Positions 50,000 through 58,716 of a stretch of 64,000 nt of DNA are shown here, one piece after another. The position numbers were made by a program, and so were the translations under genes. The stretch is taken from NCBI RefSeq assembly GCF_003234265.2, contig NZ_CP126256.1, positions 2,914,001 through 2,978,000 on the forward strand, in the 5' to 3' direction. Within the stretch, counting starts at the first letter, position 1. Every line of letters starts with the position of its first letter. A model generated the notes under the pieces. The model was not told the origin of the DNA. It was given only the letters and a program-made list of their open reading frames with translations, and searched no databases. Source of the stretch: Curtobacterium sp. MCSS17_015 (GTDB lineage: Bacteria; Actinomycetota; Actinomycetes; Actinomycetales; Microbacteriaceae).

Positions 50000-50968
50000 A
50001 TGAACGAGGACACGACCACCACCACACATCCGTACGTCGGGCTCTGGGTCACATCGGACGGCCGGATCCGCCACGAACTCCGCGCCGACGGGCGGTACGT
50101 CGAGGCCCGCGGCGACCGCGAAGCGGCGTACGTCGGGCGCTACGAAGTCTCCGGCGACCACGTCGAGTACGTCGACGACACCGGTTTCACCGCGGATGGC
50201 GACTTCCGTGACGACGTCCTGCACCACGCCGGCATGGTGCTGCACCGCCGAAGGGTCGTCCTGGTCACCGGTGCCTCGAGCGGGATCGGGCGGGCCACGG
50301 CGCTCCGCCTCGCCGCCGCCGGGCACCCCGTCGTGCTGGGCGCCCGACGGACCGATCGCCTCGACGCCCTCGTGGCCGAGATCGAGGCTGCCGGAGGGCA
50401 GGCGCTCGCGGTACCCCTCGACGTGACCGACGTAGCCTCGGCCCGCCACTTCGCCGAGGCCGCACTCGCGCGGTTCGGACGCATCGACGTGCTGGTCGCC
50501 AACGCCGGAGTCATGCCCCTGTCCCCACTGGCAGCGGGTCTGGTCGACGAGTGGGACCGCATGATCGACGTCAACGTGCGCGGTCTCCTGCACAGCATCG
50601 CCGCGACCCTGCCCACCATGCTCGCCCAGGGCACCGGTCACGTCGTCACCGTCGCGTCCGTCGGGGCATTCGAGGTCTCGCCGACGGCAGCCGTCTACTG
50701 CGGCACCAAGTACGCGGCCCGAGCCATCACGGAGGGACTCCGCCAGGAGTCCCCGCGCTCCGTCCGCGTGACCACCGTCTCCCCCGGCGTGACGGACTCG
50801 GAACTCGCCTCGACTATCACCGACGCATCGGCCGCCGCCGCGATGGTGGCGTACCGCGCAGAGTCCGTCCCGGCCGACGCGATCGCTCGTGCGGTCGCCT
50901 ACGCCGTGGACGAGCGCCCCGACATCGACGTGAACGAGATCGTCGTGCGTCCGGTGGGGCAACGCTGA
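50000..50968 (+). CDS. Atu4866-domain/short-chain dehydrogenase fusion
   Basis: The 322-residue protein is two proteins joined. Residues 1-80 match the Atu4866 family, a small lipocalin-like barrel (VGLWVTSDGRIRHELRADGR; YEVSGDHVEYVDDTGFTADG). Residues about 85-322 are a classical SDR with TGASSGIG cofactor loop, NAG (VLVANAG), catalytic S and YCGTK (Tyr-x-x-x-Lys). It probably oxidises or reduces a small carbonyl or alcohol. The ATG at 50000 is favoured (AAGG 8 nt upstream) over the GTG at 49991. Divergent from the XRE regulator. Confidence 0.85.
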   Translation: MNEDTTTTTHPYVGLWVTSDGRIRHELRADGRYVEARGDREAAYVGRYEVSGDHVEYVDDTGFTADGDFRDDVLHHAGMVLHRRRVVLVTGASSGIGRATALRLAAAGHPVVLGARRTDRLDALVAEIEAAGGQALAVPLDVTDVASARHFAEAALARFGRIDVLVANAGVMPLSPLAAGLVDEWDRMIDVNVRGLLHSIAATLPTMLAQGTGHVVTVASVGAFEVSPTAAVYCGTKYAARAITEGLRQESPRSVRVTTVSPGVTDSELASTITDASAAAAMVAYRAESVPADAIARAVAYAVDERPDIDVNEIVVRPVGQR

Positions 50969-51119
50969 GTTCCCTGTCCGGGCACGTGGTCGGGAAGCGG
51001 CTCCGTGACGGCCCGTGACGTTCGGTGACGGAGCGTGACGTCCGAGCGCACCCGCCCCGACCTCGCTGCATAGGCTCCCTGCACCGGCGGACCCACCGCC
51101 GCCACCCGGAGGAGCCCCG

Positions 51120-51782
51120 ATGCCCGAGCAGTCCATCGCCGAGCAGGTCCACACGTTCAACGAGGGCTTCACCGCCCAGATCGGTCCGGAGTTGAGCGCG
51201 GTGTTCGACCGGGAGCAGGCGGCACTCCGTGCAGCGGGCGTGCCGAGCACCGCCGCCGACGAGGGCGACACCGTCCCCGACGCCGCGCTGCTGACGGCGA
51301 CCGGGGCCGACACGTCACTGGCCGCCGAGCTCGACGGCACCCTCGCCGTCGTGGTGTTCTACCGCGGTGCCTGGTGCCCGTACTGCAACCTGACGCTCCG
51401 CACGTACCAGCAGGACCTCCTGCCGGAACTCACCGCCCGCGGGGTGCGGCTCATCGCGATCTCACCGCAGACCCGCGAGGGTTCCGAGCAGGCGATCGCG
51501 AACGGCGAGCTGGCCTTCCCCGTCCTGTCCGACCCGGCGAACGCCCTGGCCGCGCGGCTGGGCATCGTGACCTCGCCGGACGGGCCCGCGCGGGAGGCCC
51601 ACACGAAGCTCGGCTTCGACGTCGCCGACAGCAACGCCGACCACACGGCTCAGGTCCCGTTCCCGTCGGTGTTCGTCGTCGACGGTGACCGGATCGTCCG
51701 GTTCGCCGACGTGCACGTCGACTACACGACGCGCACCGAGGTGCCGACGGTCCTCGACGCCGTCGACCGCGTCGCCGGGTAG
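51120..51782 (+). CDS. Peroxiredoxin-like AhpC/TSA family protein
   Basis: The 220-residue protein has a thioredoxin fold with FYRGAWCPYCNLTLRTYQQD (C-P-Y-C at the peroxidatic position), LIAISPQTREGSEQA and VPFPSVFVVDGD (cis-Pro). It likely reduces peroxides. GGAGGAG lies 6 nt before the ATG. There is no signal peptide. Confidence 0.87.
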   Translation: MPEQSIAEQVHTFNEGFTAQIGPELSAVFDREQAALRAAGVPSTAADEGDTVPDAALLTATGADTSLAAELDGTLAVVVFYRGAWCPYCNLTLRTYQQDLLPELTARGVRLIAISPQTREGSEQAIANGELAFPVLSDPANALAARLGIVTSPDGPAREAHTKLGFDVADSNADHTAQVPFPSVFVVDGDRIVRFADVHVDYTTRTEVPTVLDAVDRVAG

Positions 51783-51810
51783 CGGCTCGCGGGAGCTGGT
51801 TCGGCCCACC

Positions 51811-52110
51811 TCACCGCTCGACCGGCACCGCCGTGTCGTGGAGCCACGACGCGATCATCGCCGTGGCCGTCGAGAACTCCGCCAGCGCTGGGCGGTTCAG
51901 GAACGCATGACGGGTACCCGGGAGGACCTGGTGTACCACGTCGACACCGGCGGCACCGAGCTCCGCCGCGAAGAGGTCACCCGAAGCGCCCATGTTGTCG
52001 TGCTCGGCCTCGATCAGCCGTGCCAGGAGCTCCGTCGGGCACGGAGGGTGGTCCTGCTGTGAACGGCTCCGGCCTCCGCGACGGTGCGCGTCAGCAGCCC
52101 TGAAGGACTA
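51811..52110 (-). pseudogene. 3' remnant of an alpha/beta-hydrolase gene
   Basis: The minus strand is open from about 52107 to 51811. Its last 60 codons (GDLFAAELGAAGVDVVHQVL, then PGTRHAFLNRPALAEFSTA) look like the C-terminus of a fold-3/dienelactone-type hydrolase, including the catalytic His in GTRHAF. Upstream there is a stop and no catalytic Ser motif, so only the tail remains. A 60-residue peptide from the ATG at 51993 cannot be a working enzyme. Confidence 0.6.
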
Positions 52111-52404
52111 GAGACCCTTGCGGTGTGCGGTCTCCCAGTACGCCAGTTCCACGGTGTGGCCCTCAGCCTCCACGACTCGTTGTACCGCGCCGAACAGACC
52201 CCGACCACGACGGCGGTGTTCGTCGGCACGCGCCTTCGTCTGCCAGCCGAACTCGTACGAGTAGCCGCCGTCGAAGTCGGCCGCCCACTGGCGCACGTCA
52301 GCGTCGAGGCGCGGCGGGAGCGCTGGTTCCCCGTCCGGGCACTGGCCGTCATCGCCCCAGAACGGCCAGTCCGCCGAGTAGTCGTTCATCATCCGGTAGT
52401 GCAC
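52108..52404 (-). CDS. Conserved hypothetical protein, 98 residues
   Basis: The protein starts at a GTG at 52404. It begins HYRMMNDYSADWPFWGDDGQ, is rich in Trp/Asp, and continues WAADFDGGYSYEFGWQTKAR. I have seen this opening in actinobacterial unknown proteins but can give no function. No signal peptide or membrane helix. A longer reading upstream is low-complexity Arg-rich and not credible. Confidence 0.65.
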   Translation of the reverse strand: MHYRMMNDYSADWPFWGDDGQCPDGEPALPPRLDADVRQWAADFDGGYSYEFGWQTKARADEHRRRGRGLFGAVQRVVEAEGHTVELAYWETAHRKGL

Positions 52405-52492
52405 GCGGACACTCTCGCACGACAGCCCGTCGGGCCGGCCACCACCCGGCACCGGGACGTCCTCGACCGCTTGCTGGCGCGTGGTGGTGCGC

Positions 52493-54964
52493 TCAGCGGT
52501 CGACCGGCCGGTCCCGCACCGCCGTCGCCCACTCCGTGTCCGGCGTCGCCCCGACCCGCAGCGACAACGTGCCACCGCGGTTCACGAACGAGGCCGGCAC
52601 CCACGACTTCGTGAGGGCCTTCCCGTCGAGCCGCGCGCCCTGCACGTACTGCTCCGTCCCCGAGGACCGGATCACGATCCGCTGCCCACTTGACCGCCGG
52701 ATGTCGACCGTGCTGAACGTCGGGCTGCCGACGAGCATCTCGGCCCGGCCGGGCGTCTGCGGGAAGAGCCCGATCGAGGCGAAGACGTACCAGGAGCTCA
52801 TCGTGCCGAGGTCGTCGTTGCCCGGCAAGCCGCTCGGCCCGGTGCGGTACGCGTCGTCGACGACCCGGCGCACGGTCTCCTGCGTCTTCCACGGCTGTCC
52901 GAGCGCGTTGTACATCCACGGCGTGTGGATGTCGGGCTCGTTCGTCGGGTCGAAGCGCGTCGCGTCCCCGCCGGTCACCGCCCAGTTGCCCGCGCCGTCG
53001 TGGAAGAACGTGTCGAGTCGGGCCACCGCGGCCTCGTCCCCGCCGAGTGCCGCGGACAGCCCGCTGACGTCCTGCGGCACGAGCCAGGTGTACTGCGCGC
53101 TCGTCCCCTGCGCGAACCCGGTCCCGGTCGAGGGCGACCACCCGGGCGTCCATGACCCGTCGGCCTGGCGCGCAGCCTGGTACCCGACGGCCGCGTTGAA
53201 CGTGTTCTCCCAGTACTCGCCACGGGCGGCGAACATCCGGGCGTCGGACCGCAGCCCGAGCGACGAAGCCCAGTACCCGAGGGCGCTGTCGGAGATGGAG
53301 TCCTCGAGCGTCTCGGCCGCGCCGCCCCAGCACGAGCAGTCGTCGTTCGCGGCGTAGTGCCGCTGCAGGTACTCGTCGAGCGCCGGCCGCTGCGCGAGGC
53401 ACTGGCCGGGGCACCCGATGTCGCTCTCGGCGTCTCCGTTCTCGACGGTCGCCTGGCGCTTGAGGGAGGCGTAGGCGGCGCGGACGTCGAAGTTCCGGAC
53501 CCCCATGGCGTACCAGGTGGCGAGCGTCGCGGCGGAGGGGTCCCCGGTCATCACGTGTGTCGGTGCGCCGAGGTGCAGCCACCGGTCCCACACGCCGCCG
53601 TTCTGCTCGGCGAACCGCAGCATCGACTGGGCCATGTCCCCGGCGACGTCCGGCCGGAGCAGCGCGAGCAGCTGGATCTGCGCGCGGTACTGGTCCCATC
53701 CGGAGTACGTGCCGTAGACGGCGCGATGCCCGCGGTCCATCCGGTGCACCCGCATGTCCGGCCCGAGGTAGCGTCCGTCGCGGTCGTTCAGCGTGTTCGG
53801 CTGCATGAGCGCGTGGTACACCGACGTGTACAGCTGCGTGGTGCGGTCGGTCGTGCCACCACCGACCCGGATGCGCGAGAGTTCCGTGTTCCAGGAGGCC
53901 CGGGTCGCCGCCGCCACGCTGGCGACGGTCGCCCGCTTGGTCACCTCGGCGTCACGGTTCGCGACGGCGCCGGCGGCGCTCACGTACGAGATCCCGATCT
54001 TCGCGTGCACGGTCGCACCGCGACGCGCGTCGAACCCGATCCACGCACCGGAGCCGCGTCCGGCGCGGTCGGCGCCGGTCAGGTAGCCCTCCCCACCGGA
54101 GGCGCGCGTGCCTCCCGGCTGGACGGTCCCGTCCTTCCAGGTGCCGGTGCTCGTGAAGGGCTTGTCGAAGGTGGCCGTGAAGAACAGGCGGTAGTAGCTG
54201 CGCCGGTCGGGGTTCGTCGCGCCGCCGCCGTTCGCGCGGCGGCTGCAGAAGCCGCCGGTCAGGACGCTGCCGCTGACCGTGCGGGTGCGGGCGTCGACGC
54301 GGGTGTCGGCGGCCTCGCTGCCGTTGATCGAGTTCGAGGTGCGGAAGAGCAGGTTCGCGTCCTGCCCGGCCGGGAACGCGAACTCGCCGACGCCGGCGCG
54401 GGTGGTCACGGCGAGGTCGGTGCGGACGCCGTTGTCGAGCGTGACGCCGTAGCGGCCGGGGCTGGCGTGCTCCTGGTCGTGCGAGTACCCCGCGGCGTAG
54501 ACGGCATCGGTCGAGTCCGCGGAGGGCGAGGTCGTGACGGGCGTCGTGACCGGCATGATCGGGATGTCGCCAGCAGCACCGGGGGCGCAGCCGGCGCCGT
54601 TGAGGTGCGTGAGGCTGAACCCGCGCAGGCGGTTCACGTCGTACGAGTAGCCGTTCGCGACCGGGGTCGACGTCTGGTCGCCCTTGGTCCCGGTCGGGCT
54701 CCACTGCATCATGCCGAACGGTGCGGTGGCGCCGGGCCAGGTGTTGCCGTCGTGGCTGGTGCCGATGAACGGGTCGACGAACGCGGCCGGATCGGTGACG
54801 GGCCGGGAGGCCGGAGTCGCCCCCGCCACGGACGCTGCGGTCTCCGGGGCGGCCGCGGCCGGAGTGACCACCGCCCCGGTGCCGAGCAGTGCGGCGATCG
54901 TGGCCACCGCGGCGAGCGGGAACTGACGGAGGAGCGGGCGACGGTGCACGCGAGGACTGGTCAC
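52493..54964 (-). CDS. Secreted GH92 family glycoside hydrolase (alpha-mannosidase type)
   Basis: The 823-residue protein has a signal peptide (PLAAVATIAALLGTGAVVTP, AAA cleavage region). GH92 landmarks are VDPFIGTSHDGNTWPGATAP, GFSLTHLNGAGC, TSVYHALMQPN, YGTYSGWDQYR, GNDDLGTMSSWYVFASIGLF and SPTFSTVDI. GH92 enzymes are calcium-dependent exo-mannosidases that trim alpha-mannosides such as N-glycans or fungal mannan. The start is a GTG at 54964. It suits a plant- or fungus-associated lifestyle (inference). Confidence 0.92.
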   Translation of the reverse strand: MTSPRVHRRPLLRQFPLAAVATIAALLGTGAVVTPAAAAPETAASVAGATPASRPVTDPAAFVDPFIGTSHDGNTWPGATAPFGMMQWSPTGTKGDQTSTPVANGYSYDVNRLRGFSLTHLNGAGCAPGAAGDIPIMPVTTPVTTSPSADSTDAVYAAGYSHDQEHASPGRYGVTLDNGVRTDLAVTTRAGVGEFAFPAGQDANLLFRTSNSINGSEAADTRVDARTRTVSGSVLTGGFCSRRANGGGATNPDRRSYYRLFFTATFDKPFTSTGTWKDGTVQPGGTRASGGEGYLTGADRAGRGSGAWIGFDARRGATVHAKIGISYVSAAGAVANRDAEVTKRATVASVAAATRASWNTELSRIRVGGGTTDRTTQLYTSVYHALMQPNTLNDRDGRYLGPDMRVHRMDRGHRAVYGTYSGWDQYRAQIQLLALLRPDVAGDMAQSMLRFAEQNGGVWDRWLHLGAPTHVMTGDPSAATLATWYAMGVRNFDVRAAYASLKRQATVENGDAESDIGCPGQCLAQRPALDEYLQRHYAANDDCSCWGGAAETLEDSISDSALGYWASSLGLRSDARMFAARGEYWENTFNAAVGYQAARQADGSWTPGWSPSTGTGFAQGTSAQYTWLVPQDVSGLSAALGGDEAAVARLDTFFHDGAGNWAVTGGDATRFDPTNEPDIHTPWMYNALGQPWKTQETVRRVVDDAYRTGPSGLPGNDDLGTMSSWYVFASIGLFPQTPGRAEMLVGSPTFSTVDIRRSSGQRIVIRSSGTEQYVQGARLDGKALTKSWVPASFVNRGGTLSLRVGATPDTEWATAVRDRPVDR

Positions 54965-55084
54965 GATCGCGACGCTAGCCCCCTCAGACGGGGGACGCCA
55001 CCGCTGTCACCGGGCGGTCGGTGGTTGTTCACGTCTTGGTCGCTCTGCCAACGAATGGGCGACACCAAGGCGAACCTGCAACTC

Positions 55085-55122
55085 ATGTACAAATTTTTGC
55101 TGTTCTGATGTACATTTTCCGC
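55085..55122 (+). promoter_or_regulatory. AT-rich promoter with paired ATGTACA words before the TIR gene
   Basis: ATGTACA occurs at 55085-55091 and again at 55108-55114 (23 bp apart, about two helical turns), with an AAATTTTT tract between. TACATT at 55111-55116 is a candidate -10 only 6 nt before the ATG at 55123, implying a leaderless message. The repeated near-palindrome could be an operator. Confidence 0.5.
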
Positions 55123-57516
55123 ATGCCTTCCATCCCGCGCCTCCTCGCCCGCCGGATTCGGGCTACCCGCACCCTGCCCGTCCTCGTGATCGAAGGGGCA
55201 CGGGCCGTGGGCAAGACATCACTGGTTCGCAGTGAGCTCAGTACAGGCGAGGGATTCGACTACGTCGATCTCTCGAGCACGGCAACTCGTCGTGACGCCG
55301 AAAGCGACCTGGCTGGGTGGCTTCGGCGGCTACCGAGCCCGGTCGTCATCGATGAGGCACAGCTCCTCCCCGACCTCCCCGTGGAAGTCAAGCGCCTCGT
55401 GGACGAAACAGATCGCATGATCGTGCTCACTGGGTCGTCGAGCATCGGGCGGAACACACTCGGGGGCGCCGATGCCCTCGCAGGTCGCGCAACTCGACTT
55501 CGCCTTGACCCTCTGACCCTGTGGGAGATCGGCCGCCACGAGGGCTCGATCGTCGATCACCTCTTCGAGAGCGAGCCCAGTGCCGCGTGGCGTTCCGAGT
55601 ACGACGAGCCGGCGCTGATCCGCGACCTCACCGTCGGGGGGCTCCCCCCGTTCCGCGTTCCGAGAGGGCTGTCCACCGCCCGCGAGCGACGCCAGGAGAT
55701 CGAGAGCTACGTCGATGGGGTGCTCGGGAACTCGGTACTGCCGGATCGTGGTCGCGACTCGCTGGTCGCCCTCACGATCCTCCGGGCACTCGTCTGCAAC
55801 CCCGGCGGGATCCTCAACGCATCGAAGTTGGGCAACACTGTCGATCTCGACCGACGCACCGTCGATCGATACGTCGGCATGTTCCAACAGCTCTTTCTGA
55901 CCCACAGCCTTCCGAACCTCGCCCTCGCCTCGAGCAAGCAGTTCCACTCCCGCGCGAAGATCCATCCTTCGGATACAGCAGTCGCAGCTGCTCTTCATGC
56001 CCGGGCGGGAGGCGAGATCGGTCCCGACCGGGCATTCCTGGGTTCGCTGCTCGAGTCACACGTCGTCAATCAGATCCTTCCGGCGGCGAGTTGGTCGTCA
56101 ACGGCAGTCGATCCGTTCTTCTGGAGGAAGTCGAGCGATCGGTCTCCAGAGGTCGACTTGGTCCTGCAGGATGGCACGGGGCGGCTCGTGGGTGTCGAAG
56201 TGAAGCTGTCGTCATCGGTCTCCAGCACAGACGCCCGAGGGCTGCTGGCGCTGCGACAAGACCGCGGGCTGCATCGAGGCTTCGTCGTCTATCTCGGGCA
56301 GGACGTCCGCCAGCTGGCCGACGACATCTGGGCATTGCCGGTGGAGGCGCTCGCCACCCCTCGAGCTTGGCTCTCGGAAGCTGCTCCGGCAGCCCTACTT
56401 CCCGCCTCAGCTGATCCACTCCGACAGAGAGCCACCGAATTGACGCCGAACGTCGATGCCAGCCTGTTCGTCAGCTACGTGCACGCTGACAACGACCACG
56501 CGAGAGGGCGCATACTCCGCTTCGCACAAGACGTGAAGTCGACGTACCACGCTCTGTACGGGTTCGAGATCGATTTGTTCATCGATCGCAACGACATCCT
56601 GTGGGGAGAGAATTGGCGCACCCGTCTGGACCGAGAGGTCAGCGCAACGACTTTCTTGCTGAGCTTCGTCACACCTCGATACCTGACCAGCGAAGCCTGC
56701 CGCTCGGAGGTCCTCGGGTTCAGTGCCGCGGCAAAGGCCGCGGGCGACGTCCGACTCCTGCTTCCGCTGCAGTGGATCGACACCAGAGCGACCGGAGTCG
56801 TCGACCCGAGTGATCCCGTTCGGAAGGCACTCGAGGACAGCCAGTACATCGACGTGACTGCTGTCCGTCGATCCGAGCCGGGCAGCAGCGACTGGGACGA
56901 CATGGTCGAGGAGGTCGTCTCGAGGTTGCGGCAGTCGATCGAGGCGCGAACTCGACTCCTCGCGACACCAACAACAGCCGTTCCTGGAGCTCGCGGAGGA
57001 GCCGAACCAGATGACTCGGACGTCGACGCGCTCGAGGCTCTCGCCGCCCTGGAGACTGGGCAAGCAGCACTTGCGGAGAAGGTCGTGGAGTTCCAGCACG
57101 ATCTCGATGCGCTGGGTGCCGCGATGGGAAGTTATGTCCCGCCGGCTTCGCAGTCCCCAACCGCGATGATCGCGAGCTTCCGCGCCTTGGGTGACCGCCT
57201 GCAACCCAGTGTCGACGCGCTCGAGCAGACGACCTCAGCACTCGGCGACGAGTGGGACTCCTTCAACGGTTCGGTCCAGACGGTCCTTCGCGTCTCGGCT
57301 GGGGTACCTGACCTCGAGCTGACACTCAAGGAGAGCTTGTCGGCGGTCGCAGACATCCCCGAGATGACGGAACTCGAACCGATGCGGGAAATGCTCGTCA
57401 CCTTCGGGGCTTTGTCCGCGGATCTACGGCCGATGAGTCGAGCCGTGGACAACGCGCTCCGCCTTTACAAAGGAATCCGAGAAGCGGCAACCGGCTGGCT
57501 GGACCAGATTCACTGA
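55123..57516 (+). CDS. AAA_14/DUF4143-type ATPase fused to a TIR domain; candidate anti-phage protein
   Basis: The 797-residue protein has three parts. (1) A P-loop ATPase: Walker A GARAVGKTS (25-33), Walker B VVIDEAQ (74-80), sensor-like VLTGSS (101-106). (2) A DUF4143-type winged-helix/nuclease-fold region with E343-V-D345 and E359-V-K361, a PD-(D/E)XK-like trace. (3) A TIR domain (about 446-600): SLFVSYVHADND, FIDRNDILWGENW, LLSFVTPRY and C526-x-x-E529, where Glu is the expected NADase residue. A helical tail ends the protein. TIR domains in bacterial defence cleave NAD+ after infection sensing; the ATPase would be the sensor or switch (inference). G+C is lower than its neighbours. The ATG at 55123 is chosen; ATG at 55108 is possible. 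Confidence 0.85.
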   Translation: MPSIPRLLARRIRATRTLPVLVIEGARAVGKTSLVRSELSTGEGFDYVDLSSTATRRDAESDLAGWLRRLPSPVVIDEAQLLPDLPVEVKRLVDETDRMIVLTGSSSIGRNTLGGADALAGRATRLRLDPLTLWEIGRHEGSIVDHLFESEPSAAWRSEYDEPALIRDLTVGGLPPFRVPRGLSTARERRQEIESYVDGVLGNSVLPDRGRDSLVALTILRALVCNPGGILNASKLGNTVDLDRRTVDRYVGMFQQLFLTHSLPNLALASSKQFHSRAKIHPSDTAVAAALHARAGGEIGPDRAFLGSLLESHVVNQILPAASWSSTAVDPFFWRKSSDRSPEVDLVLQDGTGRLVGVEVKLSSSVSSTDARGLLALRQDRGLHRGFVVYLGQDVRQLADDIWALPVEALATPRAWLSEAAPAALLPASADPLRQRATELTPNVDASLFVSYVHADNDHARGRILRFAQDVKSTYHALYGFEIDLFIDRNDILWGENWRTRLDREVSATTFLLSFVTPRYLTSEACRSEVLGFSAAAKAAGDVRLLLPLQWIDTRATGVVDPSDPVRKALEDSQYIDVTAVRRSEPGSSDWDDMVEEVVSRLRQSIEARTRLLATPTTAVPGARGGAEPDDSDVDALEALAALETGQAALAEKVVEFQHDLDALGAAMGSYVPPASQSPTAMIASFRALGDRLQPSVDALEQTTSALGDEWDSFNGSVQTVLRVSAGVPDLELTLKESLSAVADIPEMTELEPMREMLVTFGALSADLRPMSRAVDNALRLYKGIREAATGWLDQIH

Positions 57517-57535
57517 CCGCTGCGAGGATGACGGC

Positions 57536-58705
57536 ATGAGCGTCATGGTCTCCGTGTTCGATGCCCGCCGGACCCGCACGAGCGAGAAGTACACCGCGTT
57601 CGGCCCCGAGGTGCTGCCGATGTTCGTCGCCGAGATGGACTGCGCCCTCGCCGAACCCGTGCGGGACGCCCTGGTCCGAGCGGTCACGGACGGCGACACC
57701 GGGTACGTCGGGCACCACCGGGTGCTGCCCGAGGCCTTCACCACGTTCGCCGCCGACCGGTGGGGCTGGGCGGTGGACCCCGACCTCGTCCGGACCACCA
57801 CGGACGTCTCGGTCGCCGCGGTCGAGGTGCTCCGCCGGGTGATCGAGCCCGGGGACCAGGTCGTCATCATGCCGCCCGTGTACGCGCCGTTCTGGGAGTA
57901 CGTCAGCGAGGCCGGCGGGTCCGTCACCGAGGTGCCGCTCCTCGCTCCCGAGGGCCCGGCCGACCCCTTCGACACGACCGCGGGCTGGCGGATGGACCTG
58001 GACGGCGTGCGGCAGGCCTTCACCGACGGCGCCCGGACCGTACTGCTCTGCAACCCGCACAACCCGCTCGGGCTCGTGCACGATCAGGAGTCGTTGGCGG
58101 CACTTGCCCGGCTCGCCGCCGAGTGGGACGCCGTGGTGGTCTCCGACGAGATCCACGCCCCGCTCGTGCACGCGGACGCCGCGTTCACGCCGTTCCTCGA
58201 CTCATGCCCGGAGGCCGCTGCCCTCGGGGTCGCCCTGACGAGCGCGAGCAAGGCCTTCAACCTCGCCGGCACGAAGTGCGCCCTCATGGTCGGCGCATCC
58301 GACCGGGCTCGCGGGTGGTTCGACGGGTTGCCGGGCGAGGTCGTCGAGCGAACCGGGATCCTCGGCTACACCGCGAGCGTCGCCGCCTTCACTGAGGGCG
58401 GCCCGTGGCTGGCGTCCCTGCTCGCGGAACTCGCGGCGAACCGCCGGGTGCTGGCCGAGGAGCTGGGTGAGGCGCTGCCCGGCGCGGGGTACCGGCAGCC
58501 GCAGGCCTCGTACCTGGCGTGGCTCGACCTGCGGGCGCTGCCGTGGGGCGAGGACCCCGCGCCGCTCCTGGTCGACCGGGCGAAGGTGGCGCTGTCGAAC
58601 GGGCGGGACTTCGGCCGGCAGGGCATCGGGCACGTCCGGCTCAACTTCGGGTGCTCGGAGGAGACCCTGCGCGAGGGGCTCGCGCGCCTGGCCGCCGCCC
58701 GCTGA
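57536..58705 (+). CDS. PatB/MalY-type PLP-dependent C-S lyase (aminotransferase class I/II)
   Basis: The 389-residue protein has LPMFVAEMDCALAEPVRDAL, CNPHNPLGLVHDQESL, VVSDEIHAPLV and the PLP lysine in TSASKAFNLAG, a set typical of PatB/MalY cystathionine beta-lyases. It cleaves cystathionine or other cysteine conjugates to pyruvate, ammonia and thiol. ATG at 57536 is used; the ATG at 57545 is an alternative. It starts 19 nt after the TIR gene. Confidence 0.87.
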   Translation: MSVMVSVFDARRTRTSEKYTAFGPEVLPMFVAEMDCALAEPVRDALVRAVTDGDTGYVGHHRVLPEAFTTFAADRWGWAVDPDLVRTTTDVSVAAVEVLRRVIEPGDQVVIMPPVYAPFWEYVSEAGGSVTEVPLLAPEGPADPFDTTAGWRMDLDGVRQAFTDGARTVLLCNPHNPLGLVHDQESLAALARLAAEWDAVVVSDEIHAPLVHADAAFTPFLDSCPEAAALGVALTSASKAFNLAGTKCALMVGASDRARGWFDGLPGEVVERTGILGYTASVAAFTEGGPWLASLLAELAANRRVLAEELGEALPGAGYRQPQASYLAWLDLRALPWGEDPAPLLVDRAKVALSNGRDFGRQGIGHVRLNFGCSEETLREGLARLAAAR

Positions 58706-58716
58706 CCTCCGCGGGG

